Shown here in pieces: positions 8,245-15,286 of a stretch of DNA of 16,348 nucleotides. The notes below the pieces were generated by a model. That model ran no database searches. It was not told the DNA's origin and worked only from the letters and a program-made list of their open reading frames with translations. Positions within the stretch are counted from its first letter, which is position 1. Each line of letters starts with the position of its first letter. Both the position numbers and the translations under genes were made by a program. Origin of the DNA: F1-60-MAGs149 sp044369995 (lineage in GTDB: Bacteria; Actinomycetota; Thermoleophilia; Gaiellales; F1-60-MAGs149); contig JBILWG010000023.1 of the NCBI GenBank assembly GCA_044369995.1, positions 1 to 16,348 of the forward strand. The letters run 5' to 3'.

Positions 8245-9503
8245 TGCGACGCGTCAACCCCCTGCGACTGGTGCGCCCGGATGAGCGTGCCCCGGCGCCT
8301 GCGCGCCGCGAGCTCCCGCTCGAGGCGCAGGTGCTGCTGATCATCACGATCTGCCTGGTCGTGTTCGGCCAGCTGATGGTCTACTCGGCCTCCAGCGCCT
8401 ATGCGATGACGCGCGCGGACTTCAACTTCGACTCGCTCTACTTCGTCAAGACGGGCCTGCTCTACTCCGTCGCCGGCGTCGCCCTGATGATCGGGATGAT
8501 CTTCGTCCCCGCCGGGTGGCTGCGGAAGCTGGCGCCGATCGTCTTCATCGGGGCGCTGGTCGCGCTCGCCGCCGTCCGCCTACCCGGGATCGGCATCACC
8601 GCCAACGGCGCGGCGCGTTGGCTGGCGCTCGGTCCCATCACCGTGCAGCCCTCCGAGTTCGCGAAGCTCGGCACCCTGCTCGTGGTGGCCGTCATCCTCG
8701 CCAACCGCAAGCGGCCGCCCGAGACGCTGCGCGAGCTGATGATGCCACTCGGTCTGCTGGTCGGGCTCGTCTGCCTGCTGATCATGATCCAGCCGGACCT
8801 CGGGACCACGCTCGCCGTGATGATCATGGTCTTCGCGCTGCTCGTCGTGGCCGGCACCAGCACCCGGCTGCTCGGCAAAGTCGTGGCGATCGGCCTGGCC
8901 GTGGGCGCGGTCCTGATCTACGCGGCGCCCTATCGTCGTGACCGCATCTTCGCCTTCCTCGACCCGTGGGGACAGAGCGCGGACGGGGCGTATCAGGTGG
9001 TCCAGTCGATGATCGCGATCGGCTCGGGCGGGATCTTCGGCGTCGGTCTCGGCGGCAGCGTCCAGAAGGTCAACTTCCTGCCGGAGGCGCACACCGACAT
9101 GATCTTCGCGGTGATCGGCGAGGAGCTGGGGCTGATCGGCGCACTCATCGTCGTCGGGCTCTTCGTCGCCTTCGCCTGGGCCGGCTACACGATCGCCATG
9201 CGCACGCGCGACCCGTTCCAGCGGCTGCTCGCCGCCGGCGCCACGGCGCTGATCACGGGGCAGGCGATCGTGAACCTCGGCGCGGTGATGGGCATCCTGC
9301 CCCTGACGGGCATTCCGCTGCCGCTGCTCTCCTACGGCTCATCGTCCCGTGTCGTGATTCTCGCACTGGTCGGCATGCTGATTGCAATCAGTCGGGAGCC
9401 GCAGGTCGTTCGGCGCGCGCCGCGCGCCCCGCGCGCGGACCCCGACGATCCGACGCCGACGAAGCCGCGCGCCCAGCGCCGGCGGCAGCCGGTCGGCGCG
9501 TAG
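8241..9503 (+). CDS. ftsW: SEDS peptidoglycan glycosyltransferase FtsW
   Basis: FtsW polymerises lipid II into glycan strands at the septum, paired with FtsI. The protein has 420 residues from GTG 8241, or 419 from the adjacent ATG 8244, with about ten membrane helices. SEDS-family motifs are clear: MVYSASSAYA near the first helix, NGAARWLALGPITVQPSEFAK, IQPDLGTT, FLPEAHTDMIFAVIGEELG with the invariant Asp, and GILPLTGIPLPLLSYGSSS near the end. The C-terminus (from about residue 382) is a cytoplasmic tail rich in Arg and Pro. RodA is the alternative name for this fold, but the dcw location favours FtsW. A 38-base gap holding a hairpin separates it from murD, so it is the one gene in this unit that does not overlap its upstream neighbour. 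Confidence 0.93.
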   Translation: MMRRVNPLRLVRPDERAPAPARRELPLEAQVLLIITICLVVFGQLMVYSASSAYAMTRADFNFDSLYFVKTGLLYSVAGVALMIGMIFVPAGWLRKLAPIVFIGALVALAAVRLPGIGITANGAARWLALGPITVQPSEFAKLGTLLVVAVILANRKRPPETLRELMMPLGLLVGLVCLLIMIQPDLGTTLAVMIMVFALLVVAGTSTRLLGKVVAIGLAVGAVLIYAAPYRRDRIFAFLDPWGQSADGAYQVVQSMIAIGSGGIFGVGLGGSVQKVNFLPEAHTDMIFAVIGEELGLIGALIVVGLFVAFAWAGYTIAMRTRDPFQRLLAAGATALITGQAIVNLGAVMGILPLTGIPLPLLSYGSSSRVVILALVGMLIAISREPQVVRRAPRAPRADPDDPTPTKPRAQRRRQPVGA

Positions 9504-9521
9504 CGGCTCCGAGCGGTGGGC

Positions 9522-9534
9522 TAGCCTTGGGGGC
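9522..9534 (+). promoter_or_regulatory. Leaderless-type -10 element of murG
   Basis: TAGCCT (9522-9527) is followed by seven bases and then ATG 9535, the same geometry as at murE. It lies in the 31-base gap between ftsW and murG, and overlaps the 8-base palindrome GGCTAGCC (9519-9526). No convincing -35 is seen 16-18 bases upstream, where the sequence is CGTAGC. It would give murG-murC-murB a promoter of their own. Confidence 0.5.
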
Positions 9535-10605
9535 ATGCCGGTGCGGATCCTGATTGCCGCTGGTGGAACGGTGGGCCACGTGGCGCCCGCTCTGGCCGTC
9601 GCCGACGAGCTGCGCGCGCGTGGGGCGGAGGTGACGTTCGCTGGCACGCCCAACCGCATCGAGGCGGAGGTCGTACCGGCCCGTGGCTATCCGTTTCTGC
9701 CGTTCGACGTCTCCGGCTTTCCCCGGTCGGCCAGCGTCCAACTCGTGCAGGCGGTCGGCAAGGCCGTCGTCGCGCCGCACCGCTGCTCCGCGATCATCAA
9801 GCAGGTGCGCCCCGACGCCGTGTTCGGTGCCGGGGGCTACGTCGCCGGGCCGATGCTGGTTGCCGCACGGCGGCATCGGCTGCCCTGCGCGTTGAGCGAG
9901 GCCGATGCGCGCATCGGTCTCGCCAATCGTCTCGCCGCCCCGCTGGTCGACCGCGTCTTCCTGGCGTTTCCCGTGGCCGGGAAGATGCCGCCGAAGTTCC
10001 TCGTCACGGGGCGTCCAGTCGATCGGGCCTTCCTGGACACCACCCGGTCTGCCGGGCGCGCGGCGCTTGGCATCGCCGAGAGCGAGCAGCTCGTCGTCGC
10101 CTTCGGCGGTTCGCTGGGGGCCGGGCCGATCAACGACGCGCTCCGCACCGCCTACGACGACGGCGTGCCACCGGGGCAGCGCGTGCTGCTCGTGACCGGT
10201 CGCGGCAAGACGAGAGCGGGTGCGGCACCCGAGCGCTTCGACGAGCTCGAGTTCACCAGCGACATGCCCCAATTGCTGGCCGCCGCCGATCTCGTCATCG
10301 CACGTTCCGGCGGCTCGGTCTACGAGGTCGCGGCTGCCGGTCGGGCTGCGATCCTCGTGCCCTGGGCGGGTGCTGCCGATGATCATCAGACGCTCAACGC
10401 CACGCCGTTCGCCGAGGCGGGTGCGGCTGTGGTGATTCCGGATGCATCGCTGACGGCGACGGAGCTGCGTGCCTCGATCGACCGGATCCTCGGTGACGCC
10501 ACCCGACGTGATCAGATGGCGTCGGCGATGCGTACCCTCGCTCGGCCGGACGCCGCACGGGAGATGGCATCGGTTCTGCTCGAGTTGGCGGAGAGGCGCC
10601 GGTGA
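9535..10605 (+). CDS. murG: MurG-type lipid I N-acetylglucosaminyltransferase with altered acceptor site
   Basis: MurG transfers GlcNAc from UDP-GlcNAc to lipid I on the inner membrane face, making lipid II. The 356-residue protein is a two-domain GT-B enzyme. The C-terminal, donor-binding half looks normal, with RSGGSVYEVAAAG (Glu264) and DDHQTLNA (Gln285). The N-terminal half departs from the usual sequence: GGTVGH (10-15) in place of GGTGGH, and SEADARIGLANR (121-132) where most MurG proteins have HEQN..PG..NR. GGSLGA (191-196) replaces GGSQGA. Position next to murC and the intact donor site support MurG function. ATG 9535 is chosen because it starts the conserved RILIAAGG strand and sits after a -10 element; the longer frame from 9382 runs through ftsW. 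The stop overlaps murC as GTGA. Confidence 0.9.
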   Translation: MPVRILIAAGGTVGHVAPALAVADELRARGAEVTFAGTPNRIEAEVVPARGYPFLPFDVSGFPRSASVQLVQAVGKAVVAPHRCSAIIKQVRPDAVFGAGGYVAGPMLVAARRHRLPCALSEADARIGLANRLAAPLVDRVFLAFPVAGKMPPKFLVTGRPVDRAFLDTTRSAGRAALGIAESEQLVVAFGGSLGAGPINDALRTAYDDGVPPGQRVLLVTGRGKTRAGAAPERFDELEFTSDMPQLLAAADLVIARSGGSVYEVAAAGRAAILVPWAGAADDHQTLNATPFAEAGAAVVIPDASLTATELRASIDRILGDATRRDQMASAMRTLARPDAAREMASVLLELAERRR

Positions 10606-11915
10606 ACATCCACTTCGTCGGCGTCGGTGGGGCGGGCATGAGTGGCATCGCGCGCGTGCTCGTGCAGCGCGGCGAGCACGTGACGGGCTGCGATCGCGCG
10701 CTCACGCCGCTCCTCAAGCAGCTCGCGCAGGACGGCATCACCTGTCACGTGGGGCACGATCCCGCGCACGTGGAGGGCTGCGACCTGCTCGTCGTATCCG
10801 GCGCGATTCCCGCCGACGCGCCCGAGCTCGAGCGTGCGCGTGAAGCCGGTGTCCCGATCCAGCATCGGGCGGAGGCCCTCGCCGGCATCCTGCGCAGCCA
10901 CGCGCGTCAGGTGGTCGTGACGGGTGCGCACGGCAAGACCACGACGTCCTCGATGCTCGCCGCCGCGGCCGTCGAGCTCGGCCTCGACCCGACCTTCGTG
11001 GTCGGTGGGGATGTGCGCCAGCTCGGCACCAATGCCCGTGGTGGGGGCGGCGAGCTCGCGATCGTGGAGGGGGATGAGTCGGATCGCTCGGTCCGGCAGC
11101 TGCCGGCGACGATCGGGGTGGTCCTCAACGTCGACTTCGATCACCTCGATCACTACGACTCGGTGGAGGACGTGGTGGCCCTACTGGATGCGTGGGCGCA
11201 GAGCATTCCCGCGGACGGCTACGTGGTCGTCGGTGACGGGGTGGCCATCACGCCCGCTGCCACGGTCGGGCGGTTCGGTGTTGGCCCCGGCGAGGGGCTG
11301 CGGGCGCTCGACGCGATCACCGATGCCCGGGGCGTGTCGTTCCGCCCCTCGCGCGGCCCCGAGCGCGTGCAGCTCGCCGTACCCGGCGTGCACAACGCCG
11401 GCAACGCCTGTGCGGCCGCGCTCGTCCTGGAGCGCCTCGGCGTGTCCCTCGAGGAGGCGTTCGCCGCGCTCGAGCGCTTCGAGGGCGCCGGACGGCGCTT
11501 CGAGGTGATCGGCTCCGCCTTCGGCTACACCGTCGTCGATGACTACGCACACCACCCGACGGAGCTGGCCGCCGCGATCGCCGCGGCCCGCGGGCGCGAG
11601 CCGAAGCGCCTCGTCGTGCTGTTTCAGCCGCACCAGCCGTGGCGCACCAAGGCCTTCAGCGCCGAGTTCGCCGAGGCGCTCAGCGCCGCTGACTACGTGG
11701 TCGTCCTCGAGACGTACGTGGCGCGCGGCGCGCCGGATCCCGAGGCGAGCGCCATGCGCATCGTGGAGCAGGTTCGCGGTCCGCACGCGAGCTTCGTGGT
11801 GGATGCGCCCCGCGCCGTCAAGGAGCTGCGCGGTCTCGGGCGCAGCGGCGACCTGATCCTCTGCTGCGGTGCCGGCCCGGTCGACGCCATCGCGCGGGAG
11901 GTGCTCTACGGATGA
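10602..11915 (+). CDS. murC: UDP-MurNAc:L-alanine ligase MurC
   Basis: MurC adds L-alanine to UDP-MurNAc, the first stem-peptide step, in the cytoplasm. It has 437 residues. The N-terminal Rossmann domain starts HFVGVGGAGMSGIA, the P-loop is GAHGKTTT (108-115) where GTHGKTTT is commoner, and VEGDESDRS and LNVDFDHLDHYDS form the central site. The C-terminal domain has DDYAHHPTELAAA, FQPHQPWRTKAF and GAGPVD. These identify MurC rather than MurD, E or F. The GTG start overlaps the murG stop by four bases (GTGA) and has GGAG (10590-10593) eight bases upstream. The stop overlaps the murB ATG. Confidence 0.96.
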   Translation: MNIHFVGVGGAGMSGIARVLVQRGEHVTGCDRALTPLLKQLAQDGITCHVGHDPAHVEGCDLLVVSGAIPADAPELERAREAGVPIQHRAEALAGILRSHARQVVVTGAHGKTTTSSMLAAAAVELGLDPTFVVGGDVRQLGTNARGGGGELAIVEGDESDRSVRQLPATIGVVLNVDFDHLDHYDSVEDVVALLDAWAQSIPADGYVVVGDGVAITPAATVGRFGVGPGEGLRALDAITDARGVSFRPSRGPERVQLAVPGVHNAGNACAAALVLERLGVSLEEAFAALERFEGAGRRFEVIGSAFGYTVVDDYAHHPTELAAAIAAARGREPKRLVVLFQPHQPWRTKAFSAEFAEALSAADYVVVLETYVARGAPDPEASAMRIVEQVRGPHASFVVDAPRAVKELRGLGRSGDLILCCGAGPVDAIAREVLYG

Positions 11916-12805
11916 GCGCACTGCCCGCCGGCATCGCCCGTGACGTGCCGCTCAGCCGCTTCACGACGATCGGCACGGGCGGGCCAGCGGCCTTCCTCGG
12001 CGAGCCGACGGATGAGCAGCAGCTCGTCGAGATGCTGGCGTGGGCGAGCGCAACGGCGCAGCCGATCGCCGTGATCGGCCTGGGCTCGAACCTGCTGCCT
12101 GCCGATGCCGGCGTCGACGGCTTGGTGCTCAGGCTCGCCGGCGGGCTGGCGCGGATCGAGGTGGGAGCGGACGGAGCGGTCCTCGGCGGTGGCGCGTCCC
12201 TGGCCGCAGCGGTGCGCAAGGTCGGCGATGCCGGGCTGGCCGGCTTCGAGTTCGCCTGTGCCATCCCGGGCACGCTGGGGGGCGCCGTGCGGATGAACGC
12301 CGGCGCCTACGGGCGCGAGCTCAGCGATGTGCTCGTGACTGCCACGATCTGCAGCGCGACGGGGGTTCGGACCGTGCCGGCCGCGCAACTCGGCCTCGCC
12401 TACCGGCATTCCGAGCTCGCCCCCGGCGAGATCGTGACGGCGGCGGCGATCGCGCTGACGCCAGACGAGCCGGCCGCCATCCGGGCGCGCGTGCGTGAGT
12501 ACCAGGGGCGCCGCTCGGCCGCGCAGCCGCGCAAGGCGCGCACGTTCGGCAGCGTCTTCAAGAATCCCGACGGCGAGCGCACCAGCGGGCAGCTCCTCGA
12601 GGCCTGCGGGCTCAAGGGCTATCGCGTTGGTGGCGCGCAGATCTCCGAGAAGCACGCCAACTTCATCGAGAACGTCGACGGCGCGACGTCGGCGGACGTC
12701 GTGGCGCTGATGACCGAGGCGCGTCGCCGGGTCAAGGAGCAGTTCGACATCGAGCTCCACCACGAGGTGCAGACGCTCGGGCCGATCGAGATTCCGGCTG
12801 TGTGA
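11912..12805 (+). CDS. murB: UDP-N-acetylenolpyruvoylglucosamine reductase MurB (type II)
   Basis: MurB is the FAD-dependent, NADPH-using reductase that makes UDP-MurNAc. It has 297 residues. Motifs visible are TIGTGGPA (FAD binding), GLGSNLL (56-62), GFEFACAIPGTLGGAVRMNAGAYG (in two parts, 111-134), AYRHSEL, GSVFKNP (213-219) with the proton-donor Ser214, GGAQISEKHANFIEN, and a C-terminal Glu285 in LHHEV. The short length and the YRHSEL segment match type II enzymes such as that of S. aureus, not the longer E. coli form. The ATG overlaps the murC stop and is preceded by GGAGGT (11897-11902), one of the best ribosome binding sites in the window. It is the last recognisable wall gene here. Confidence 0.95.
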   Translation: MSALPAGIARDVPLSRFTTIGTGGPAAFLGEPTDEQQLVEMLAWASATAQPIAVIGLGSNLLPADAGVDGLVLRLAGGLARIEVGADGAVLGGGASLAAAVRKVGDAGLAGFEFACAIPGTLGGAVRMNAGAYGRELSDVLVTATICSATGVRTVPAAQLGLAYRHSELAPGEIVTAAAIALTPDEPAAIRARVREYQGRRSAAQPRKARTFGSVFKNPDGERTSGQLLEACGLKGYRVGGAQISEKHANFIENVDGATSADVVALMTEARRRVKEQFDIELHHEVQTLGPIEIPAV

Positions 12806-12845
12806 GCCGCCTCACCGGCGCCGGGCAGCCTGTGGCATGACGCAC

Positions 12846-12858
12846 TAGGTTCCGCGCT
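12846..12858 (+). promoter_or_regulatory. Leaderless-type -10 element of the 12859 gene
   Basis: TAGGTT (12846-12851) is followed by seven bases and GTG 12859, as at murE and murG. It lies in the 53-base gap after murB, which also holds the 10-base palindrome CCGGCGCCGG (12815-12824). No clear -35 is seen. Its presence suggests that the two unknown genes are transcribed separately from the wall genes. Confidence 0.5.
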
Positions 12859-13971
12859 GTGCGGCTCCTGTCCTCTGCACCTACCGCTCCTGCCCGCCTG
12901 CTCTCGGCCGATGCGATCCGCGATGTGTGCGCGCGTCCAGCCGCGCTGGTGGCGCTCGGCGAGGCGATTCCGGACGGTGCCGTCGGTTCGAACGCGGACC
13001 GGCGACAGGCGGTCACCGACGGTGTCTCCCGTGCGCTCGCGCTGGCGCTCGCGCTGCAACGCGGCGACGCACCCGGCCGGCTGGATCTGCTCCTGCTCGA
13101 GGAGGCCGAGCGGCGCCTGTGGGAGCCGCTGTCCCGTGAGCGCACCCAGCTCCTGCGGCAGACGGGGCCCGACGGTCTGTTCGCGTTCCTCGTCGTCGAT
13201 GGCGCCACGCGCCGCGAGGCATGGCGGGCGGACACCCAGCGACGACGCGGCGAGCGAACCGCGCCGCTGCCCGAGCAGGCGCCCGTCGACGCGGAGCGGG
13301 ATCCGGTCGATCTGGCGCGCTTCCGGCTCGACGTGGAGCGGGCTGTGCACTCCACGGCGAGGCGGACGGGGCTCAGTGAGGAGGTGGCGTACGGGCTGCT
13401 GGTCAGCGAGCTCTCCTACGTCGAGGCGGGGCGGCGCAGCGGGCGTACGGCCAACAGCGTCTGGATGGCGATTGCGCGACTCCGTCCGGAGTGGCAGGGG
13501 CTGGCCGCACGCGGGCGCGACGCGGGCCTCGGCGGCGGCATCCTCGTGCGCGTCACCGACCGCGCCGACGTGGCCGTGCGGCGGGCGATCCGCTGGCGGC
13601 TGATCGGCGGGACCACTGCGGCTCTGCTGCTCGCCGGGACGCTTGGCGCGGCAATGGCCGCCAGCTGGCTGGCGGGCGGCACGCCCACCGCGCGCCCTCC
13701 GGTCGACGCAGCGGTCGAGGCCTCCACACCTGCGGGCGAGGGGCCGCTTGGTCCCGCGGGCCGACTGCTCGCCTTGGAGGCGGCTGCACAGCTGCTAGGG
13801 GCAGGAAGCAGAGTGCCTGCGTCGGCCCGTGTCGAGAATGGCGTGCGGCGAGTACCGGAGGCAGTCGCCGTCGGTGGCGCCGCAGGCGACCCCGGCCGGC
13901 GCGCGGACGTTCCGTCGACGCCAGCGGCAGCCAGCTGCGGCCTGGGATCGGCGGCACTGTCGTGTCGCTGA
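12859..13971 (+). CDS. Membrane-tethered protein with sigma region 4-like HTH (degenerate ECF sigma-like)
   Basis: I do not recognise this 370-residue protein as a named family. Residues about 105-130 (GLFAFLVVDGATRREAWRAD then basic residues) resemble the end of ECF sigma region 2. An acidic and Pro-rich linker follows. Residues about 160-212 (RTGLSEEVAYGLLVSELSYV, then AGRRSGRTANSVWMAIARLR) resemble the region 4 helix-turn-helix. A single hydrophobic helix (about 246-270) follows, then an Ala/Pro-rich tail of about 100 residues with two Cys near the end (360, 369). Predicted topology puts the HTH in the cytoplasm and the tail outside. It could be a membrane-bound transcription factor or a sigma-derived regulator that no longer binds RNA polymerase. 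The stop overlaps the GTG of the next gene by ten bases, so the pair is probably cotranscribed. Confidence 0.55.
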   Translation: MRLLSSAPTAPARLLSADAIRDVCARPAALVALGEAIPDGAVGSNADRRQAVTDGVSRALALALALQRGDAPGRLDLLLLEEAERRLWEPLSRERTQLLRQTGPDGLFAFLVVDGATRREAWRADTQRRRGERTAPLPEQAPVDAERDPVDLARFRLDVERAVHSTARRTGLSEEVAYGLLVSELSYVEAGRRSGRTANSVWMAIARLRPEWQGLAARGRDAGLGGGILVRVTDRADVAVRRAIRWRLIGGTTAALLLAGTLGAAMAASWLAGGTPTARPPVDAAVEASTPAGEGPLGPAGRLLALEAAAQLLGAGSRVPASARVENGVRRVPEAVAVGGAAGDPGRRADVPSTPAAASCGLGSAALSCR

Positions 13972-15065
13972 TCCGCAGCATGCTGCTGGCGAGCCTGCTG
14001 GTGCTTGCCGTGGCCGGTAACGCGCAGGCGGCGCCAGGCATCGTGACGCCGCCGCTCGTGGTCGGCGATCCGCACCTCGGCGGTCTGCTGGTCGCCGAGC
14101 AGCCGGAGCTCGAGGACGCCACGCCCGACGACGTGACGTACAGCTGGCAACGCTCCATGGAGCAGGGGTATGTCGACATCCGCGGCGCCCACGAGCGCAC
14201 GTACGCACCCGGAGCCGCAGATCTCGGCCACCGCCTGCGTGTGCGCACCGTCGTGGAGACGGCAGCGGGGATCGATGAGGAGTGGTCCGAGCCGACGGCG
14301 GCCATCAGCTATCGCACGGCGGCAGGTGCGGCCCTCACGCGGACGGGTGCGGATCCCGGCGCGCCGGCGCGGCTCAGTCGGTGGCGCGTCACCTCTGGCA
14401 CCACCGTGACGCTCGCGGGTCGGCTCGGTGCGGGGCTGATCGGCGCCGAGGCGCGGCTCGTGCTCGAGCCGACGGTCGCCACCTACGACACGGTGGAGGC
14501 ACCCGTCACCATCGCGGACGACGGTGGCGTGGTCGGCGCGATCGAGCCGATCGTCAACGCCGTCGCGTGGCTGGAGGTGACGCCCACGCTGGCGCCCACA
14601 CAGCGGATCCGGCTCGGACTGGTCGGCGTGCGGCCGCGCATTCAACTGGTGCTCGGCGCGCAGCGGGACGGTCGAGACGCGAGTGGGCGCGCCTTGGTGC
14701 GGGACCTCCGCATCCTGACGGGCAGTCTGATCGCGCCGCACGTCGCGGGACTGCGTCTGACCTGGGAGGGTCGACTGCCCGGCGAACCGACGGGCACTGC
14801 GGTGTGCCGCACCGAGGAGCGCGTGACGAGCGGAGTGCAGGGGCGGCTGCACGGCGGCTGCCGAACACGCGGCGCCTGGGGCACGGCCCGTTGGCGGCTC
14901 GTCCTCGACCCCGGCACGGCGAATCCCGCGGCCGCGCCCTTCCTGCCGACCACCAGCGCGTGGGTGCGTCCGTCGATCGGCGATCGCACCCGCCCGGAGG
15001 TGCCGAACCTGCCGCGATCCTCCGCTACGCTCCGAACGTGGATCTCGACGTCGTCCAAGAGCTGA
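13962..15065 (+). CDS. Secreted protein with N-terminal Ig-like domain, function unknown
   Basis: The 367-residue product begins with a clear signal peptide (about 1-23, ending AGNAQA before APG). Residues about 28-118 form an Ig-like module with TYSWQRS, DIRGAHERTYAPGAADLGHRLRV (in parts) and a WSEPTAAI end; modules like this are frequent in secreted Solirubrobacterales proteins. The rest (about 140-345) is beta-rich, with TVTLAGRLG, repeated hydrophobic strands and two Cys (282, 300) that could form a disulfide. No catalytic motif was recognised. GTG 13962 is preferred because it gives the signal peptide a positive N-region; ATG 13980 is the alternative. The last 28 bases overlap bolA. Cotranscription with the HTH-membrane gene suggests a shared envelope role, which is inference. 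Confidence 0.6.
   Translation: MSLIRSMLLASLLVLAVAGNAQAAPGIVTPPLVVGDPHLGGLLVAEQPELEDATPDDVTYSWQRSMEQGYVDIRGAHERTYAPGAADLGHRLRVRTVVETAAGIDEEWSEPTAAISYRTAAGAALTRTGADPGAPARLSRWRVTSGTTVTLAGRLGAGLIGAEARLVLEPTVATYDTVEAPVTIADDGGVVGAIEPIVNAVAWLEVTPTLAPTQRIRLGLVGVRPRIQLVLGAQRDGRDASGRALVRDLRILTGSLIAPHVAGLRLTWEGRLPGEPTGTAVCRTEERVTSGVQGRLHGGCRTRGAWGTARWRLVLDPGTANPAAAPFLPTTSAWVRPSIGDRTRPEVPNLPRSSATLRTWISTSSKS
15026..15037 (+). promoter_or_regulatory. Leaderless-type -10 element of bolA
   Basis: TACGCT (15026-15031) is followed by six bases and GTG 15038. It lies inside the last codons of the upstream secreted-protein gene, so it would be an internal promoter giving bolA and the glutaredoxin their own transcript. 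No clear -35 is visible. The geometry matches the elements before murE, murG and the 12859 gene, with one base less. Confidence 0.45.
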
Positions 15066-15286
15066 TCGAAGCACACCTGCCCGGCAGCCGGGCGACGGTG
15101 ACCGACTTCATGGGCGCGGGCGGGGATCACCTCGCTGTGCGCGTCGAAGCCGAGCAGTTCGCCGGCAAGAGCCTGATCGAGCAGCACAAGCTGATCTACG
15201 CCGCGGTGCAGGAGCACATGGACTCCGGCGCCATCCACGCACTCTCCATCACGACCGTCACCCTCGAGCCTGGAGCACCCGCATGA
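15038..15286 (+). CDS. bolA: BolA family protein
   Basis: This is an 82-residue BolA-fold protein. Visible features are VQELIEAHLPG, HLAVRVEAEQ with His31 in the strand-loop position that helps bind Fe-S in glutaredoxin complexes, the signature FAGKSLIEQHKLIYAAV (41-57), and IHALSITT with the invariant His67. The short length, with no C-terminal extension, is closer to IbaG and short BolA forms than to E. coli BolA. BolA proteins pair with CGFS glutaredoxins to form bridged [2Fe-2S] complexes in Fe-S handling and iron sensing; E. coli BolA also affects cell shape and PBP genes. The partner glutaredoxin gene overlaps by four bases. GTG 15038 is chosen for its -10 element and because longer frames run through the upstream gene. 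Confidence 0.9.
   Translation: MDLDVVQELIEAHLPGSRATVTDFMGAGGDHLAVRVEAEQFAGKSLIEQHKLIYAAVQEHMDSGAIHALSITTVTLEPGAPA

Noticed and set aside
9519..9526. Palindrome GGCTAGCC overlapping the murG -10 as an operator
   Set aside because: Eight bases alone are weak evidence, and no similar site was seen at the other promoters.
12815..12824. Palindrome CCGGCGCCGG after murB as a terminator
   Set aside because: It has no loop and no T-tract, and such words are frequent in GC-rich DNA.
12859..13971. Divergent FtsQ, given its position after murB
   Set aside because: FtsQ has a membrane helix near the N-terminus and then a POTRA domain outside. Here the helix is at about 246-270 after a soluble HTH-like part.
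13416..15074. 552-residue antisense frame opposite the two unknown genes
   Set aside because: The product looks like a GC-rich shadow. The + strand frames have a signal peptide, membrane helix and domain-like sequence, and share direction and overlaps with their neighbours.
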